Positions 27,629-35,784 of a DNA stretch of 35,860 nucleotides are shown in pieces. How positions within the stretch are numbered: the first letter of the stretch is position 1; the number at the start of each line of letters is the position of its first letter. Below the pieces are notes generated by a model that was not told where the DNA came from, made no database searches, and was given only the letters and a program-made list of their open reading frames with translations. The position numbers were made by a program, and so were the translations under genes. This DNA comes from Burkholderiales bacterium (GTDB taxonomy: Bacteria > Pseudomonadota > Gammaproteobacteria > Burkholderiales > Burkholderiaceae_C), in the NCBI GenBank assembly GCA_018971105.1, contig JAGWVB010000010.1:1-35860 (forward strand), read 5' to 3'.

Positions 27629-28615
27629 TTGGACAGCCTCGATCTCCAGGTACTGCAACAGGCCCGCGCATGGCACGCGGCGGGCCGCGCCGTATGGCTC
27701 GTCACCGTGATCGAGACCTGGGGCTCGGCGCCGCGCCCGCCGGGCGCGCTGCTGGCGCTGCGCGACGACGGGCTGGTCGTCGGCTCGGTCAGCGGCGGCT
27801 GCGTCGAGGACGACCTCATCGCCCGCGTGCGCGAGGGCGAACGCAACACGCACCCGACGCTCGTCGCCTACGGCGTCAGCAAGGAGGAGGCGGCGCGCTT
27901 CGGCCTGCCCTGCGGCGGCAATCTGCGCCTGGTGCAGGAGCCGCTGCACGATGCGGCCTGGATCACCGAGGTGCTGGCGCGCACGGCGGCGCACGAGCTC
28001 GTCGCGCGGCGGCTGGACCTGACGACGGGCGCCGTGACGGTCGAGCCGGCCGCGCGCGGCGAGGAATTCGCTTTCGACGGCAGCAGCCTGCGCGCGCTCT
28101 ACGGCCCGCGCTGGCGGTTGCTCGTCATCGGCGCCGGCCAGCTCAGCCGGGCGCTGGCGCCGATGGCGCAGATGCTGGACTTCGACGTCATCGTCTGCGA
28201 CCCGCGCGAGGAATACCACCTGAGCTGGGACGTCCCCGGCACGACCTTCAGCAAGGCCATGCCCGACGACCTGGTGCTCGAGCTGCAGCTCGACCCTCAC
28301 AGCGCCGTCGTCGCGGTGACGCATGACCCCAAGCTCGACGACATGGCGCTGCTCGAGGCCTTGAAGTCGCCCGCCTTCTACGTCGGCGCGCTGGGCTCGC
28401 GCGCGAACACGGGCAAGCGGCGCGAGCGGCTGAAGCTGTTCGACCTCGACGACGCGCAGATCGCGCGGCTGCACGGGCCGGTCGGGCTGGACCTGGGCGC
28501 GAAGACCCCGGGCGAGATCGCGGTGTCGATCGCGGCGGCGCTGGTGCGGGCGCGGCATGGGGCTGCGGGCTCCGCCGACGCGGGTAGTGATGCGCGTTCG
28601 AACAGCGGCGCGTGA
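27629..28615 (+). CDS. XdhC-family protein
   Basis: A 328-residue protein of the XdhC/CoxI family. Members help insert sulfurated molybdenum cofactor into xanthine dehydrogenase-type enzymes. The N-terminal XdhC part has WGSAPRPPGALLAL, GSVSGGCVEDDLI and LPCGG. The C-terminal part is a Rossmann fold (LLVIGAGQLSRALAPMA, then VCDPREEY and GALGSR). No ATG precedes the conserved start; the TTG at 27629 has GAAGGA at a suitable distance. No molybdenum hydroxylase gene is in the window, so its partner enzyme is elsewhere or its role differs. Confidence 0.88.
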   Translation: MDSLDLQVLQQARAWHAAGRAVWLVTVIETWGSAPRPPGALLALRDDGLVVGSVSGGCVEDDLIARVREGERNTHPTLVAYGVSKEEAARFGLPCGGNLRLVQEPLHDAAWITEVLARTAAHELVARRLDLTTGAVTVEPAARGEEFAFDGSSLRALYGPRWRLLVIGAGQLSRALAPMAQMLDFDVIVCDPREEYHLSWDVPGTTFSKAMPDDLVLELQLDPHSAVVAVTHDPKLDDMALLEALKSPAFYVGALGSRANTGKRRERLKLFDLDDAQIARLHGPVGLDLGAKTPGEIAVSIAAALVRARHGAAGSADAGSDARSNSGA

Positions 28616-28971
28616 TCGGGCGGGGCGCGTGATCGCGCGCGGTGCTTGCTCGCCCGAGTTCGCGCATCGGCGCGAGATCAGGCCGGCGGGGCAGCCTGCC
28701 GCGTCCATGTCCCCCGGGCCGGGTACAGCCCTCCTCCTTGACTTCCCGCGTCAGGCCGCCCCGCCGTCCTGATCCGGCCCCCCGCGGACCACCTGAAGCG
28801 AGCGCCACCGGCGGTGGCCGACGAGGATGCCGGGTGCCCGTCGCAGCGAAGTCAAGGAGGAGGGCTGGGCGCCAGCCCGGCCCGGGGGACATGAGCGGAG
28901 ACGGGTACCCGGTAGCCTCGGCTCGCGCGGTGGTGGTGGCAGATATTCCGAAACCTTCGCGGTCGATTCAA
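28616..28971. other. Gene-free spacer with long inverted repeat
   Basis: No credible coding sequence is visible here. The main structure is an inverted repeat with arms at 28706-28745 and 28848-28893, described separately. A short direct repeat GGCGCGTGATCG occurs at about 28609 and again at about 28624. Confidence 0.7.
28706..28893. repeat. Long imperfect inverted repeat (about 40-bp arms, 102-bp loop)
   Basis: The left arm 28706-28745 begins CATGTCCCCCGGGCCGGG and ends CAGCCCTCCTCCTTGACTTC. The right arm 28848-28893 is its reverse complement in two exact blocks of 18 and 20 bases, separated by TA on the left and eight bases on the right. The 102-base interior carries a small hairpin (GCCACC-GGC-GGTGGC, about 28804-28818). 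No flanking target duplication or transposase is visible. It could be a non-autonomous repeat element, a structured RNA or a transcription-blocking hairpin. Confidence 0.85.
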
Positions 28972-28997
28972 GAAAAAACGGAGGCGGCGGAGCCGCC
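28972..28997 (-). terminator. Rho-independent terminator after pilA
   Basis: Read on the minus strand, GGCGGC-TCC-GCCGCC is followed by TCCG and TTTTTT. It lies 25 bases past the pilA stop codon. The stem is short but all G-C and the U-run is good. Confidence 0.7.
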
Positions 28998-29022
28998 CAC
29001 CTTCATGCGCCCAGTTTTGCGT

Positions 29023-29508
29023 TCAAGTGCCGCGGCAGGAGCCGGGCAGAAACTGCGCCGGAACCGTCGTCGTGACGGTGCTGCTACCGATAGCGGCGGT
29101 GTTGCCGCATATCCAGGCATAGACCGTCGTGCCGGCGACGGGGGTTGCCTTGTTGGTGGAGTCCACTGGCACCATGGAGACGGTCTTTCCGTTGACGGCG
29201 GCATCGAGGTTCTGAACCGTCACCGATATGCCGCCGGCCTTGTCGGTCTCGACCTTCGCGACGAACTTCGAAGTTGCGCCTGCGCTCTCGCAACCCCATG
29301 AATTCGCAGCGGCGGGGAGCGTTGAAATGGTCTGGAACGCCTCCGTGATCCCCGTCCGACAGCTCGACGCGGCGAGGATCACTTCCGACATCTGGGCCTT
29401 TTTCGTGTAGTTCTGATAAGCCGGCAGCGCCACCGCCGCCAGGATGCCGATGATCGCCACGACGATCATCAGTTCGATCAATGTGAAACCTTGCTGGATG
29501 CGCTTCAT
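29023..29508 (-). CDS. pilA: Type IV pilin (major pilin PilA-like)
   Basis: A 161-residue type IVa pilin. The 7-residue leader MKRIQQG is followed by the mature N-terminus F8-T-L-I-E12[15 protein letters not shown], a canonical class III prepilin signal. Cysteines lie at 50, 73, 134 and 158; the last pair likely closes the C-terminal disulfide loop. The short leader, monocistronic layout and own terminator point to the main fibre subunit rather than a minor pilin. The ATG at 29508 has GGGAG six bases upstream; an in-frame ATG at 29574 is rejected. Base composition is less GC-rich than the neighbours. A candidate sigma-54 promoter lies upstream, as for pilA in Pseudomonas. Confidence 0.93.
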   Translation of the reverse strand: MKRIQQGFTLIELMIVVAIIGILAAVALPAYQNYTKKAQMSEVILAASSCRTGITEAFQTISTLPAAANSWGCESAGATSKFVAKVETDKAGGISVTVQNLDAAVNGKTVSMVPVDSTNKATPVAGTTVYAWICGNTAAIGSSTVTTTVPAQFLPGSCRGT

Positions 29509-29586
29509 GCGTAACTCCCGTAGTGAGTGGATTCGAGGTGGAACCGATTTGCCGGGCCCGAAGAACCGCAGCAAACACCCAGCAAT

Positions 29587-29602
29587 AGCAGTTCACATGC
29601 CA
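29587..29602 (-). promoter_or_regulatory. Candidate sigma-54 (-24/-12) promoter of pilA
   Basis: Minus strand TGGCATGTGAACTGCT matches the sigma-54 consensus TGGCACGNNNNTTGCT at the key GG and GC positions with exact spacing and two mismatches. Transcription would start near 29575, leaving an untranslated leader of about 67 bases before pilA. Confidence 0.65.
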
Positions 29603-29659
29603 GCAACAATCAGTGCGCTATGTCGCACATCACCCGGGTCGGGGAAGCTGTAAGCGTCA

Positions 29660-29721
29660 AAAGATGGCAGTCGATGACAACGCAATCGGTCGGTCATCGA
29701 CACAATTTGTCGACCATCTTT
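29660..29721. promoter_or_regulatory. Nested inverted repeats upstream of pilA
   Basis: AAAGATGG (29660-29667) pairs with CCATCTTT (29714-29721), and GTCGATGAC (29670-29678) pairs with GTCATCGAC (29693-29701). A further palindrome TCGACA-CAATT-TGTCGA spans 29697-29713. On the minus strand these contain TGTC cores about 100-125 bases upstream of the predicted pilA start site, where a PilR-type activator would bind. Read as RNA from the S4 gene, the same block could form a terminator with a short T-run. Confidence 0.5.
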
Positions 29722-29733
29722 ACCATACGGCAA

Positions 29734-29958
29734 TCAATCGGACGGCGCGTGAATCGCGATCGTGTTGACCCCGCAGTGCACTCGGCGACCCGCGCGGATC
29801 TTGCAGGTCTTGCGCGTCTCGACCTCGCCGTCGACGCGCACCAGGCCCGCGGCGATCATGGCCTTGGCGCGGCCGCCGCTCTCGGCCAGGCCGGTGGCCT
29901 TGAGCAGGGCGTCGAGCGCGATGTGCTCGCCGCGCAGCGTGAATGGCGTCTCGGTCAC
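29734..29958 (-). CDS. S4-domain RNA-binding protein (YbcJ-like)
   Basis: A 74-residue stand-alone S4 RNA-binding domain protein. The pattern IALDALLKATGLAESGGRAKAMIAAGLVRVDGEVE...KIRAGRRV is the S4 fold with its basic recognition helix, as in YbcJ. Such proteins bind structured RNA and are linked to ribosome or tRNA metabolism, but the specific role is unknown. It lies 34 bases after the fused ABC ATPase gene on the same strand and may be its last cistron. Confidence 0.9.
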   Translation of the reverse strand: MTETPFTLRGEHIALDALLKATGLAESGGRAKAMIAAGLVRVDGEVETRKTCKIRAGRRVHCGVNTIAIHAPSD

Positions 29959-29992
29959 GGCCCGTCCCGGCCGATCACGCCGCCCATGGCCC

Positions 29993-31681
29993 TCAAGCCG
30001 CCGCCCGATACCCGCGCGGTATCGCCGCCAGCAGCCGCTTCGTGTACTCCTCGCGCGGCGCGGCCAGGATCTGCGCCGCGCTGGCCTGCTCGACGACGGC
30101 GCCGTCCTTCATCACCAGCACCTCGTCGCTGATGAAGCGCACCACGGCCAGGTCGTGGCTGATGAAGACATAGGCCATGCCGAACTCGTCCTGCAGGTCC
30201 TTGAGCAGGTTCAGCACCTGGGCCTGCACGCTCACGTCGAGCGCGCTCACCGCCTCGTCCAGCACCAGCACCTCGGGGTTCAGCGTCAGGCAGCGCGCGA
30301 TCGCCACGCGCTGGCGCTGGCCGCCGCTGAACTCGTGCGGATACTTGCCGAAGGCGCTGCCGTCCAGCCCCACCTTCTCGAGCAGCGCGCGCGCCCGCTG
30401 CTCGCGCTCGGCGGTGTCGGCGCCGATGCCGTGGATCACCATCGGCTCGAGCAGCGCCTGGCCGATCGTGAAGCGCGGGTTCAGGCTCGCGTACGGGTTC
30501 TGGAACACGATCTGGATGCGCCGGCGCATGAGCTGACGCTCGGCCGGCGCCAGCCGCAGCAGGTCGCGGCCGTCGAAGATGACCTCGCCCGTCTCGGGTC
30601 CGCGGTCGGCCTCGTGCAGGCGCAGCAGCGCCAGCCCCATCGTCGTCTTGCCCGAACCCGATTCGCCGACCACGCCCAGCGTGTAGCCGCGGCGCAGCTT
30701 GAAGTTGACGTTCTGCACCGCCTTGAACTCGCGCCGGCCGAACACGCCCTCGCGCAGCCAGAAGCTCTTGCCCAGGCCGCGCGCCTCGAGCACCACCGGC
30801 GCGTCGGCCGCCTTGGCTGCGGCATCGGCGCGCGCCGCGGCAGCCTCGCCGCGCGCGGCGGCCATGTGGTCGTCGATCACGAGCAGGCGCGCCGGATTGC
30901 CGCCCAGGCTGGGCCGGCAGGCCAGCAGCGCCTTCGTGTAATCGTCCTGCGGAGCCTCGAAGATGGCCTGCACCGGGCCTTGCTCGCGGATCACGCCGTG
31001 GCGCATCACGACCACGCGGTCGGCGATCTCGCCCACCAGCGCCAGGTCGTGGCTGATGAACAGCAGGCTCATGCGGTGGCTGGTCTTGAGCTTGCCCAGC
31101 AGCTCGAGGATCTGGCGCTGGATCGTCACGTCCAGCGCCGTCGTCGGCTCGTCGGCGATGAGCAGCTTCGGTCCGCAGGCCAGCGCCATCGCGATCATCA
31201 CGCGCTGCTGCTGGCCGCCGCTCATCTCGTGCGGGTAGCTCGCCAGGCGCCGCTTCGGCTCCGGGATGCCGACCTCGTTCAGCAGTTCCTCGGCGCGCAC
31301 GCGGGCCTGGCGCCGGCTCAGGCCCATGTGCGTTGAAAGCGGCTCGCACAGCTGGTGCGCGATGTCGATGACCGGGTTGAGCGAACTCATCGGGTCCTGG
31401 AACACGCAGGCGATGTCCTTGCCGCGCATCGCCTGCAGCTCGGCCGTCGAGGCGCGCAGCAGGTCCCGGCCCTGCCAGCGGATGGAGCCGCTGCGCTCGG
31501 CATTGCTCGGCAGCAGGTTGAGCACCGACATCGCCGTCACGCTCTTGCCCGAGCCCGATTCGCCCACCAGCGCCACGGTGGCGTTCTCCTCGATGCCGAA
31601 GCTCACGCCCTTGACGGCCTCGGCGCGCCGGCCTTCGCCCATGCGGAAGGCGACCTTCAGGTCCTGGATGTCCAGCAGCAT
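29993..31681 (-). CDS. Fused double ATP-binding subunit of an oligopeptide ABC transporter
   Basis: A 562-residue ATPase made of two complete ABC domains, equivalent to DppD and DppF joined, as in YejF and GsiA. Domain 1 has Walker A G40-ESGSGKS47, signature MSGGQQQ (152-157) and DEPTTALD; domain 2 has Walker A G338-ESGSGKT345, signature FSGGQRQ and DEAVSALD. An alanine-rich linker (about 272-293) separates them. Both halves keep the QDP/QNP-type Q-loops and the ISHDL switch. It energises the permeases encoded just upstream, whose stop is 5 bases away. The ATG at 31681 begins the first conserved block; the open frame upstream is the permease gene in another frame. Confidence 0.95.
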   Translation of the reverse strand: MLLDIQDLKVAFRMGEGRRAEAVKGVSFGIEENATVALVGESGSGKSVTAMSVLNLLPSNAERSGSIRWQGRDLLRASTAELQAMRGKDIACVFQDPMSSLNPVIDIAHQLCEPLSTHMGLSRRQARVRAEELLNEVGIPEPKRRLASYPHEMSGGQQQRVMIAMALACGPKLLIADEPTTALDVTIQRQILELLGKLKTSHRMSLLFISHDLALVGEIADRVVVMRHGVIREQGPVQAIFEAPQDDYTKALLACRPSLGGNPARLLVIDDHMAAARGEAAAARADAAAKAADAPVVLEARGLGKSFWLREGVFGRREFKAVQNVNFKLRRGYTLGVVGESGSGKTTMGLALLRLHEADRGPETGEVIFDGRDLLRLAPAERQLMRRRIQIVFQNPYASLNPRFTIGQALLEPMVIHGIGADTAEREQRARALLEKVGLDGSAFGKYPHEFSGGQRQRVAIARCLTLNPEVLVLDEAVSALDVSVQAQVLNLLKDLQDEFGMAYVFISHDLAVVRFISDEVLVMKDGAVVEQASAAQILAAPREEYTKRLLAAIPRGYRAAA

Positions 31682-31686
31682 CGTCG

Positions 31687-32742
31687 TCACTCCAGTCCGC
31701 GCAGCTTGGGGTCGAGCGCGTCGCGCGCGGCATCGGCCATGAGCGAGAACGCGGTCACGAACACGGCCATGAAGGCGGTGGCGCTGACGAGCTGCCACCA
31801 ATGGCCCAGGATGAGCTCGCTCTGCGCCTCGGCCAGCATGGTGCCCCAGCTGACCTGGTCGACGCGCACGCCCAGGCCCAGGTAGCTCAGGATGACCTCG
31901 GACTTGATGAAGCCGACGACGAGCAGGCCCAGCCGCACCAGGATCACATGGCTGACGTTGGGCAGGATGTGGCGGAAGATGCGGCTCGCGCGGCTGGCGC
32001 CGATGGCCTCGGCGGCGCGCACGTATTCGCGGCTGACATGCTTGAGGAACTCGCCGCGCACCTGGCGGTACATGCCGGTCCAGCCGGTGAGCGCGAGGAT
32101 GACGACGACGCTCTGCACGCCGCGCCCGGCCACCGCCGCGAAGGCGAAGATGAGCAGGATGTCGGGGATGCTCGTGAAGACGTTGTAGACCCATTCGAGC
32201 CCGTCGCCGACCTTGCCGCCGAAGAAGCCGGCGCAGGCGCCGAGCAGGGTGCCGATGGCGGTCGCCACCAGCGCCGACATGAGGCCGACGAAGACCGAGA
32301 TCTGCGTGCCCTTGATCGTCTTGGCGAGCACGTCGCGGCCCAGGCGGTCGGCGCCGAAGGGGCGCGTCAGCTCCTTGGGCCTCTCCACGGTCTGGTACTT
32401 CTTCGCCAGTTCGGCCCATTCCTTGTATTTCGGGGCCAGCGGGTCGATGTCGCTGAGGTCGACATCGGGTCCCTTGGGGCCGGCGATCGCGGTGTCGGCC
32501 TGCGGCGGCGCCGGGCCCATGAAGGTGGGCGGCGCGTCGGGCACCGCGACCTCGTCCTGCCAGTGGCTGGCGACGAGGCCGAGCGCGGACGCGGCGATGA
32601 GCAGCAGGAAGGCGACGACGACGACGAGCGAGACCATGCCCACGCGGTCGCGCCGGTAGCGCCGCCAGGCGGCATGCCAGACGCCCTCGCTGCGCTGCTG
32701 CGGGTCGTCGATCGCCGCACCCGATTGAAGCAGCGCACTCAT
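31687..32742 (-). CDS. Oligopeptide ABC transporter permease (DppC/YejE type)
   Basis: A 351-residue inner-membrane permease. The N-terminal cytoplasmic part (HAAWRRYRRDRVGMVSLVVV) leads into a first helix, then a large periplasmic insertion (about 60-130) as in OppC/YejE proteins, then five further helices. The EAA loop is REYVRAAEAIGASRASRIFRHILPN. FGADRLGRDVLAK is the classical OppC motif. It pairs with the DppB-type permease 103 bases upstream. The start at 32742 is preceded by AAGGGG. It belongs to the minus-strand transporter operon. Confidence 0.95.
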   Translation of the reverse strand: MSALLQSGAAIDDPQQRSEGVWHAAWRRYRRDRVGMVSLVVVVAFLLLIAASALGLVASHWQDEVAVPDAPPTFMGPAPPQADTAIAGPKGPDVDLSDIDPLAPKYKEWAELAKKYQTVERPKELTRPFGADRLGRDVLAKTIKGTQISVFVGLMSALVATAIGTLLGACAGFFGGKVGDGLEWVYNVFTSIPDILLIFAFAAVAGRGVQSVVVILALTGWTGMYRQVRGEFLKHVSREYVRAAEAIGASRASRIFRHILPNVSHVILVRLGLLVVGFIKSEVILSYLGLGVRVDQVSWGTMLAEAQSELILGHWWQLVSATAFMAVFVTAFSLMADAARDALDPKLRGLE

Positions 32743-32782
32743 CTCGACCCCTTCGCAACGCCGGCCGGCAGCCGCCGCGGAA

Positions 32783-32835
32783 CCGGCTTCGCCGGGCCGC
32801 TGGCGGCGCCCCCTGGGGGCAGGCGCCGAAGGCGC
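32783..32835. repeat. Cluster of three GC hairpins between the permease genes
   Basis: Three palindromes follow one another: CCGGC-TTC-GCCGG (32783-32795), GCCCCCTGGGGGC (32808-32820) and GCGCC-GAA-GGCGC (32823-32835). They fill most of the 103-base spacer between the two permease cistrons, resembling the hairpin-rich intergenic elements frequent in Burkholderiales. They could stabilise or attenuate the mRNA between the genes. Confidence 0.75.
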
Positions 32836-32845
32836 TCCGGGGCGG

Positions 32846-33784
32846 TCATTTGAGCACCACCCGCGGGTCGGCGATCTTGTAGGCGATGTCGGTCGCGAGG
32901 TTGATCAGCATCGTCAGCATCGCCAGGTAGACGGTGGTGGCCTGGATGACCGGGAAATCGCTGCGGTTCACCGCCAGCAGCACCTCGCGGCCGAGGCCGG
33001 GGATCGAGAAGAAGACCTCGATCAGGAAGCTGCCGACGAAGATGCCCGGCAGCGCGAGGCCGATGTTGGTCAGGATCGGGATCATCGCGTTGCGCAGCAC
33101 ATGGCGGAACAGCACGACGCCCTCGCCCATGCCCTTGGCGCGCGCCGTGCGCACATAGTCCTGGCCCAGTTCGTCGAGGAAGAAGGTGCGGTACAGCCGC
33201 GTCTGCGGCGCCAGCCCGACCAGCACCGCCAGCAGCACCGGCAGCGGGTCGTAGACGGTCAGGTTGGTCCAGGTGCTGTCGCTCCAGCCCTGCACCGGAA
33301 ACCAGCCGAGCTGGAAGCCGAACACGTACTGGCCGACGATGACGTAGACGAGGAAGCTGATCGACAGCGCCACCGTGGCCGCGATCATGATCGCGCGATC
33401 GGTCAGGCTGCCGCGCCGGTAGGCGACCCACATCGCCACCGGCAGCGCGAGGAAGACGTCGAAGATCAGGATCGGCACCATCACCGTCAGCGTCGCCGGC
33501 AGCCGCGTCGCGAAGAGGTGGCTCACGGCCTCGTTCGTGGCCCAGCTCTTGCCCCAGTTGAAGGTGACGATCTCCTTGACGAAGATCCACAGCTGCACCC
33601 ACACCGGCTGGTCCAGCCCGAGCTGGGTGCGGATGGCCGCGACCTGGGCCTGCGTCGCATTCAGCCCGCCCAGCACCTCGGCCGGGTCGCCGCCGAAATA
33701 CTTGAACAGGAAGAACACCAGCAGCACCACGCCGGCCAGCGTGGGGATCATCTGCCACAGGCGTCGGATCATGTAGGCCAACAT
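32846..33784 (-). CDS. Oligopeptide ABC transporter permease (DppB/OppB/YejB type)
   Basis: A 312-residue inner-membrane permease starting MLAYMIRRLWQMIPTLAGVVLLVFF, the typical DppB first helix. LGLDQPVWVQ, FNWGKS and LFATRLPATL follow. The EAA loop is QDYVRTARAKGMGEGVVLFRHVLRNAMIPI, and the end is YKIADPRVVLK. About six membrane helices are expected. The ATG at 33784 has AGGAG eight bases upstream and was preferred to an in-frame ATG at 33829. It is the first gene of the minus-strand transporter operon and is divergent from the substrate-binding protein gene across 176 bases. Confidence 0.95.
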   Translation of the reverse strand: MLAYMIRRLWQMIPTLAGVVLLVFFLFKYFGGDPAEVLGGLNATQAQVAAIRTQLGLDQPVWVQLWIFVKEIVTFNWGKSWATNEAVSHLFATRLPATLTVMVPILIFDVFLALPVAMWVAYRRGSLTDRAIMIAATVALSISFLVYVIVGQYVFGFQLGWFPVQGWSDSTWTNLTVYDPLPVLLAVLVGLAPQTRLYRTFFLDELGQDYVRTARAKGMGEGVVLFRHVLRNAMIPILTNIGLALPGIFVGSFLIEVFFSIPGLGREVLLAVNRSDFPVIQATTVYLAMLTMLINLATDIAYKIADPRVVLK

Positions 33785-33960
33785 CGGCGCGACTCCTAGG
33801 GCCGCAGCCTCGTGGGCGGCGGCGTGCAACGGGATGGCGGAGTGTAGGGGTGACGGGGCCCGATGCGGGCGCGTGATTTCCCGTCCGACCCCGGGCGATC
33901 ACGGGAACGACAATGCGCGCCGGGACTCTAGACTCGCCTGCCCTTCCGCATCGACCCACC

Positions 33961-35784
33961 ATGCATCCGACGCGCCGCCATGTCCTCGCCGCCGGCCTGA
34001 CCGGCCTCGGCACCCGGGCGCGCGCGCGGGCCGCATCGGCGGCGTCACCGAAGAAGACGCTGCGTTACGCCTTCCTCGTCTCGGAGACCGGATTCGATCC
34101 GGCGCAGGTGACGGATTACTACTCGCGCATCGTCATCGCCGGCATCCTCGAGGCACCGCTGGAATTCGCATTCCTGGCCCGTCCGGCGACCTTGCGGCCG
34201 GCCACGGCGGCGGCGCTGCCCGAGATCGACGACGACTACCGCCATTTCACGTTCCGCATCCAGCCCGGCATCCATTTCGCGCCCGATCCGGCCTTCGGCG
34301 GCCGCGCGCGCGAGCTCGTCGCCGAGGATTACGTCTACGCGATCAAGCGCCATTACGACCCGCGCTGGAAGAGCGGCAACCTCTACATCCTCGAGAACGC
34401 GCAGATCCTCGGACTGAGCGAATTGCGGCGCCGCCTGATGGCCGCGAACCGGCCCTTCGACTACGACGCGCCGGTCGAGGGCCTGCGCGCGCTCGACCGC
34501 TACACCTTCGAGGTGCGGCTCGCGCGCCCGGCGCCGCGGCTGCTGTACCAGTTCGCCGACGGCTCGTTCACCGGCGCCGTCGCGCGCGAGGTCGTCGAGG
34601 CCTATGGCGACCGCATCAGCGCGCATCCGGTGGGCACCGGCGCGTTCCGGCTCGCGCAGTGGACGCACAGCTCGCGCATCGAGCTCGAACGCAACCCGAC
34701 CTACCGCGAGCGCCTGTACGACGAGCAGCCGCCGGCCGACGACGCGCGGCTGCAGGCGGTGGCGGCGCAGTTCAAGGGGCGGCGGCTGCCGCTCGTCGAC
34801 CGCGTCGTGATCTCGATCATCGAGCAGCCGCAGCCGCGCTGGCTCGCCTTCCTCAACCACGAGCAGGACCTGATCGAGGTGCTGCCCAACGACTACGCGC
34901 CGATCGCGATCCCGAACAACCGCCTGGCGCCGAATCTCGCGCGCGACGGCGTCGGCATGGTGCGTTACGCGCGCAGCGATGTCTCGCTGTCGTATTTCGC
35001 GATGAACCACCCGGTGGTCGGCGGCTACTCGCCCGAGCGCGTCGCGCTGCGGCGCGCGATCTGCCTGGCCGTCGACATCGAGCGCGAGATCCGCGACGTG
35101 CGCCGCGGCCAGGCGATCCCGGCGCAGGGGCCGATCGCGCCCGGCTGCTGGGGCTACGACCCGCGGTTCAAGAGCGAGATGAGCGACTTCGACCGCGCGC
35201 GCGCGATGGCCCTGCTCGACCTCTATGGCTATGTCGACCGCAACGGCGACGGCTGGCGCGAGCAGCCCGACGGCTCGCCGCTGCTGATCGAGTACGCGAC
35301 CAGCCCCGACCAGACCTTCCGCCAACTCGCCGAGCAATGGCAGAAGAACATGGACGCGATCGGCATCCGCATGCGCTTCCAGGTCGCGCAATGGCCCGAG
35401 CAGCTCAAGAGCGCGCGCGCCGGCAAGCTGATGATGTGGGGCGTGGGCTGGACCTCGACCCAGCCCGACGGCGACGATTTCCTCGCCCTCGCCTACGGAC
35501 CCAATGCCGGGCAGTCGAACCTGCCGCGCTTCGACCTGGCGGCGTACAACGCGATCTGCGCGCGCCAGCGCGAACTGCCCGACGGCCCCGAACGCCAGGC
35601 GCTGATGACCGACGCGCAGCGATACTGGGTCGCCTACATGCCCTACAAGGTCCACGTGCACCGCATCTACACCGACCTCACCCATCCCTGGGTCCTCGGC
35701 TACGACCGCAACCTCTACGTGCGCGACTTCTGGCGCTACGTCGACATCGACCCGCAGCGCCAGCTCGGGCTGGAGGCCGCGTGA
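33961..35784 (+). CDS. Oligopeptide ABC transporter substrate-binding protein (family 5)
   Basis: A 607-residue periplasmic solute-binding protein of the family 5 oligopeptide/dipeptide type (OppA/DppA/YejA-like). The N-terminus MHPTRRHVLAAGL has a twin-arginine pair (R5-R6) and a short hydrophobic stretch, so Tat export is possible. Family features include TLRYAFLVSETGFDPAQVTD, FRIQPGIHF, HPVGTGAFRL, ALRRAICLAVD and LLDLYGYVDRNGDGW. A TAGACT hexamer (33929-33934) upstream may be its -10. It presumably delivers peptides to the divergently encoded permeases. The stop overlaps the GTG start of the next gene. Confidence 0.92.
   Translation: MHPTRRHVLAAGLTGLGTRARARAASAASPKKTLRYAFLVSETGFDPAQVTDYYSRIVIAGILEAPLEFAFLARPATLRPATAAALPEIDDDYRHFTFRIQPGIHFAPDPAFGGRARELVAEDYVYAIKRHYDPRWKSGNLYILENAQILGLSELRRRLMAANRPFDYDAPVEGLRALDRYTFEVRLARPAPRLLYQFADGSFTGAVAREVVEAYGDRISAHPVGTGAFRLAQWTHSSRIELERNPTYRERLYDEQPPADDARLQAVAAQFKGRRLPLVDRVVISIIEQPQPRWLAFLNHEQDLIEVLPNDYAPIAIPNNRLAPNLARDGVGMVRYARSDVSLSYFAMNHPVVGGYSPERVALRRAICLAVDIEREIRDVRRGQAIPAQGPIAPGCWGYDPRFKSEMSDFDRARAMALLDLYGYVDRNGDGWREQPDGSPLLIEYATSPDQTFRQLAEQWQKNMDAIGIRMRFQVAQWPEQLKSARAGKLMMWGVGWTSTQPDGDDFLALAYGPNAGQSNLPRFDLAAYNAICARQRELPDGPERQALMTDAQRYWVAYMPYKVHVHRIYTDLTHPWVLGYDRNLYVRDFWRYVDIDPQRQLGLEAA

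Noticed and set aside
28706-28893. The inverted repeat considered as an insertion sequence
   Set aside because: The 102-base interior is too short for a transposase and no target-site duplication flanks it; at most it could be a non-autonomous element.
28616-29301. Several open frames across the gene-free spacer and antisense to pilA
   Set aside because: They have no ribosome site, no recognisable domain and atypical composition, and they overlap the inverted repeat or pilA.
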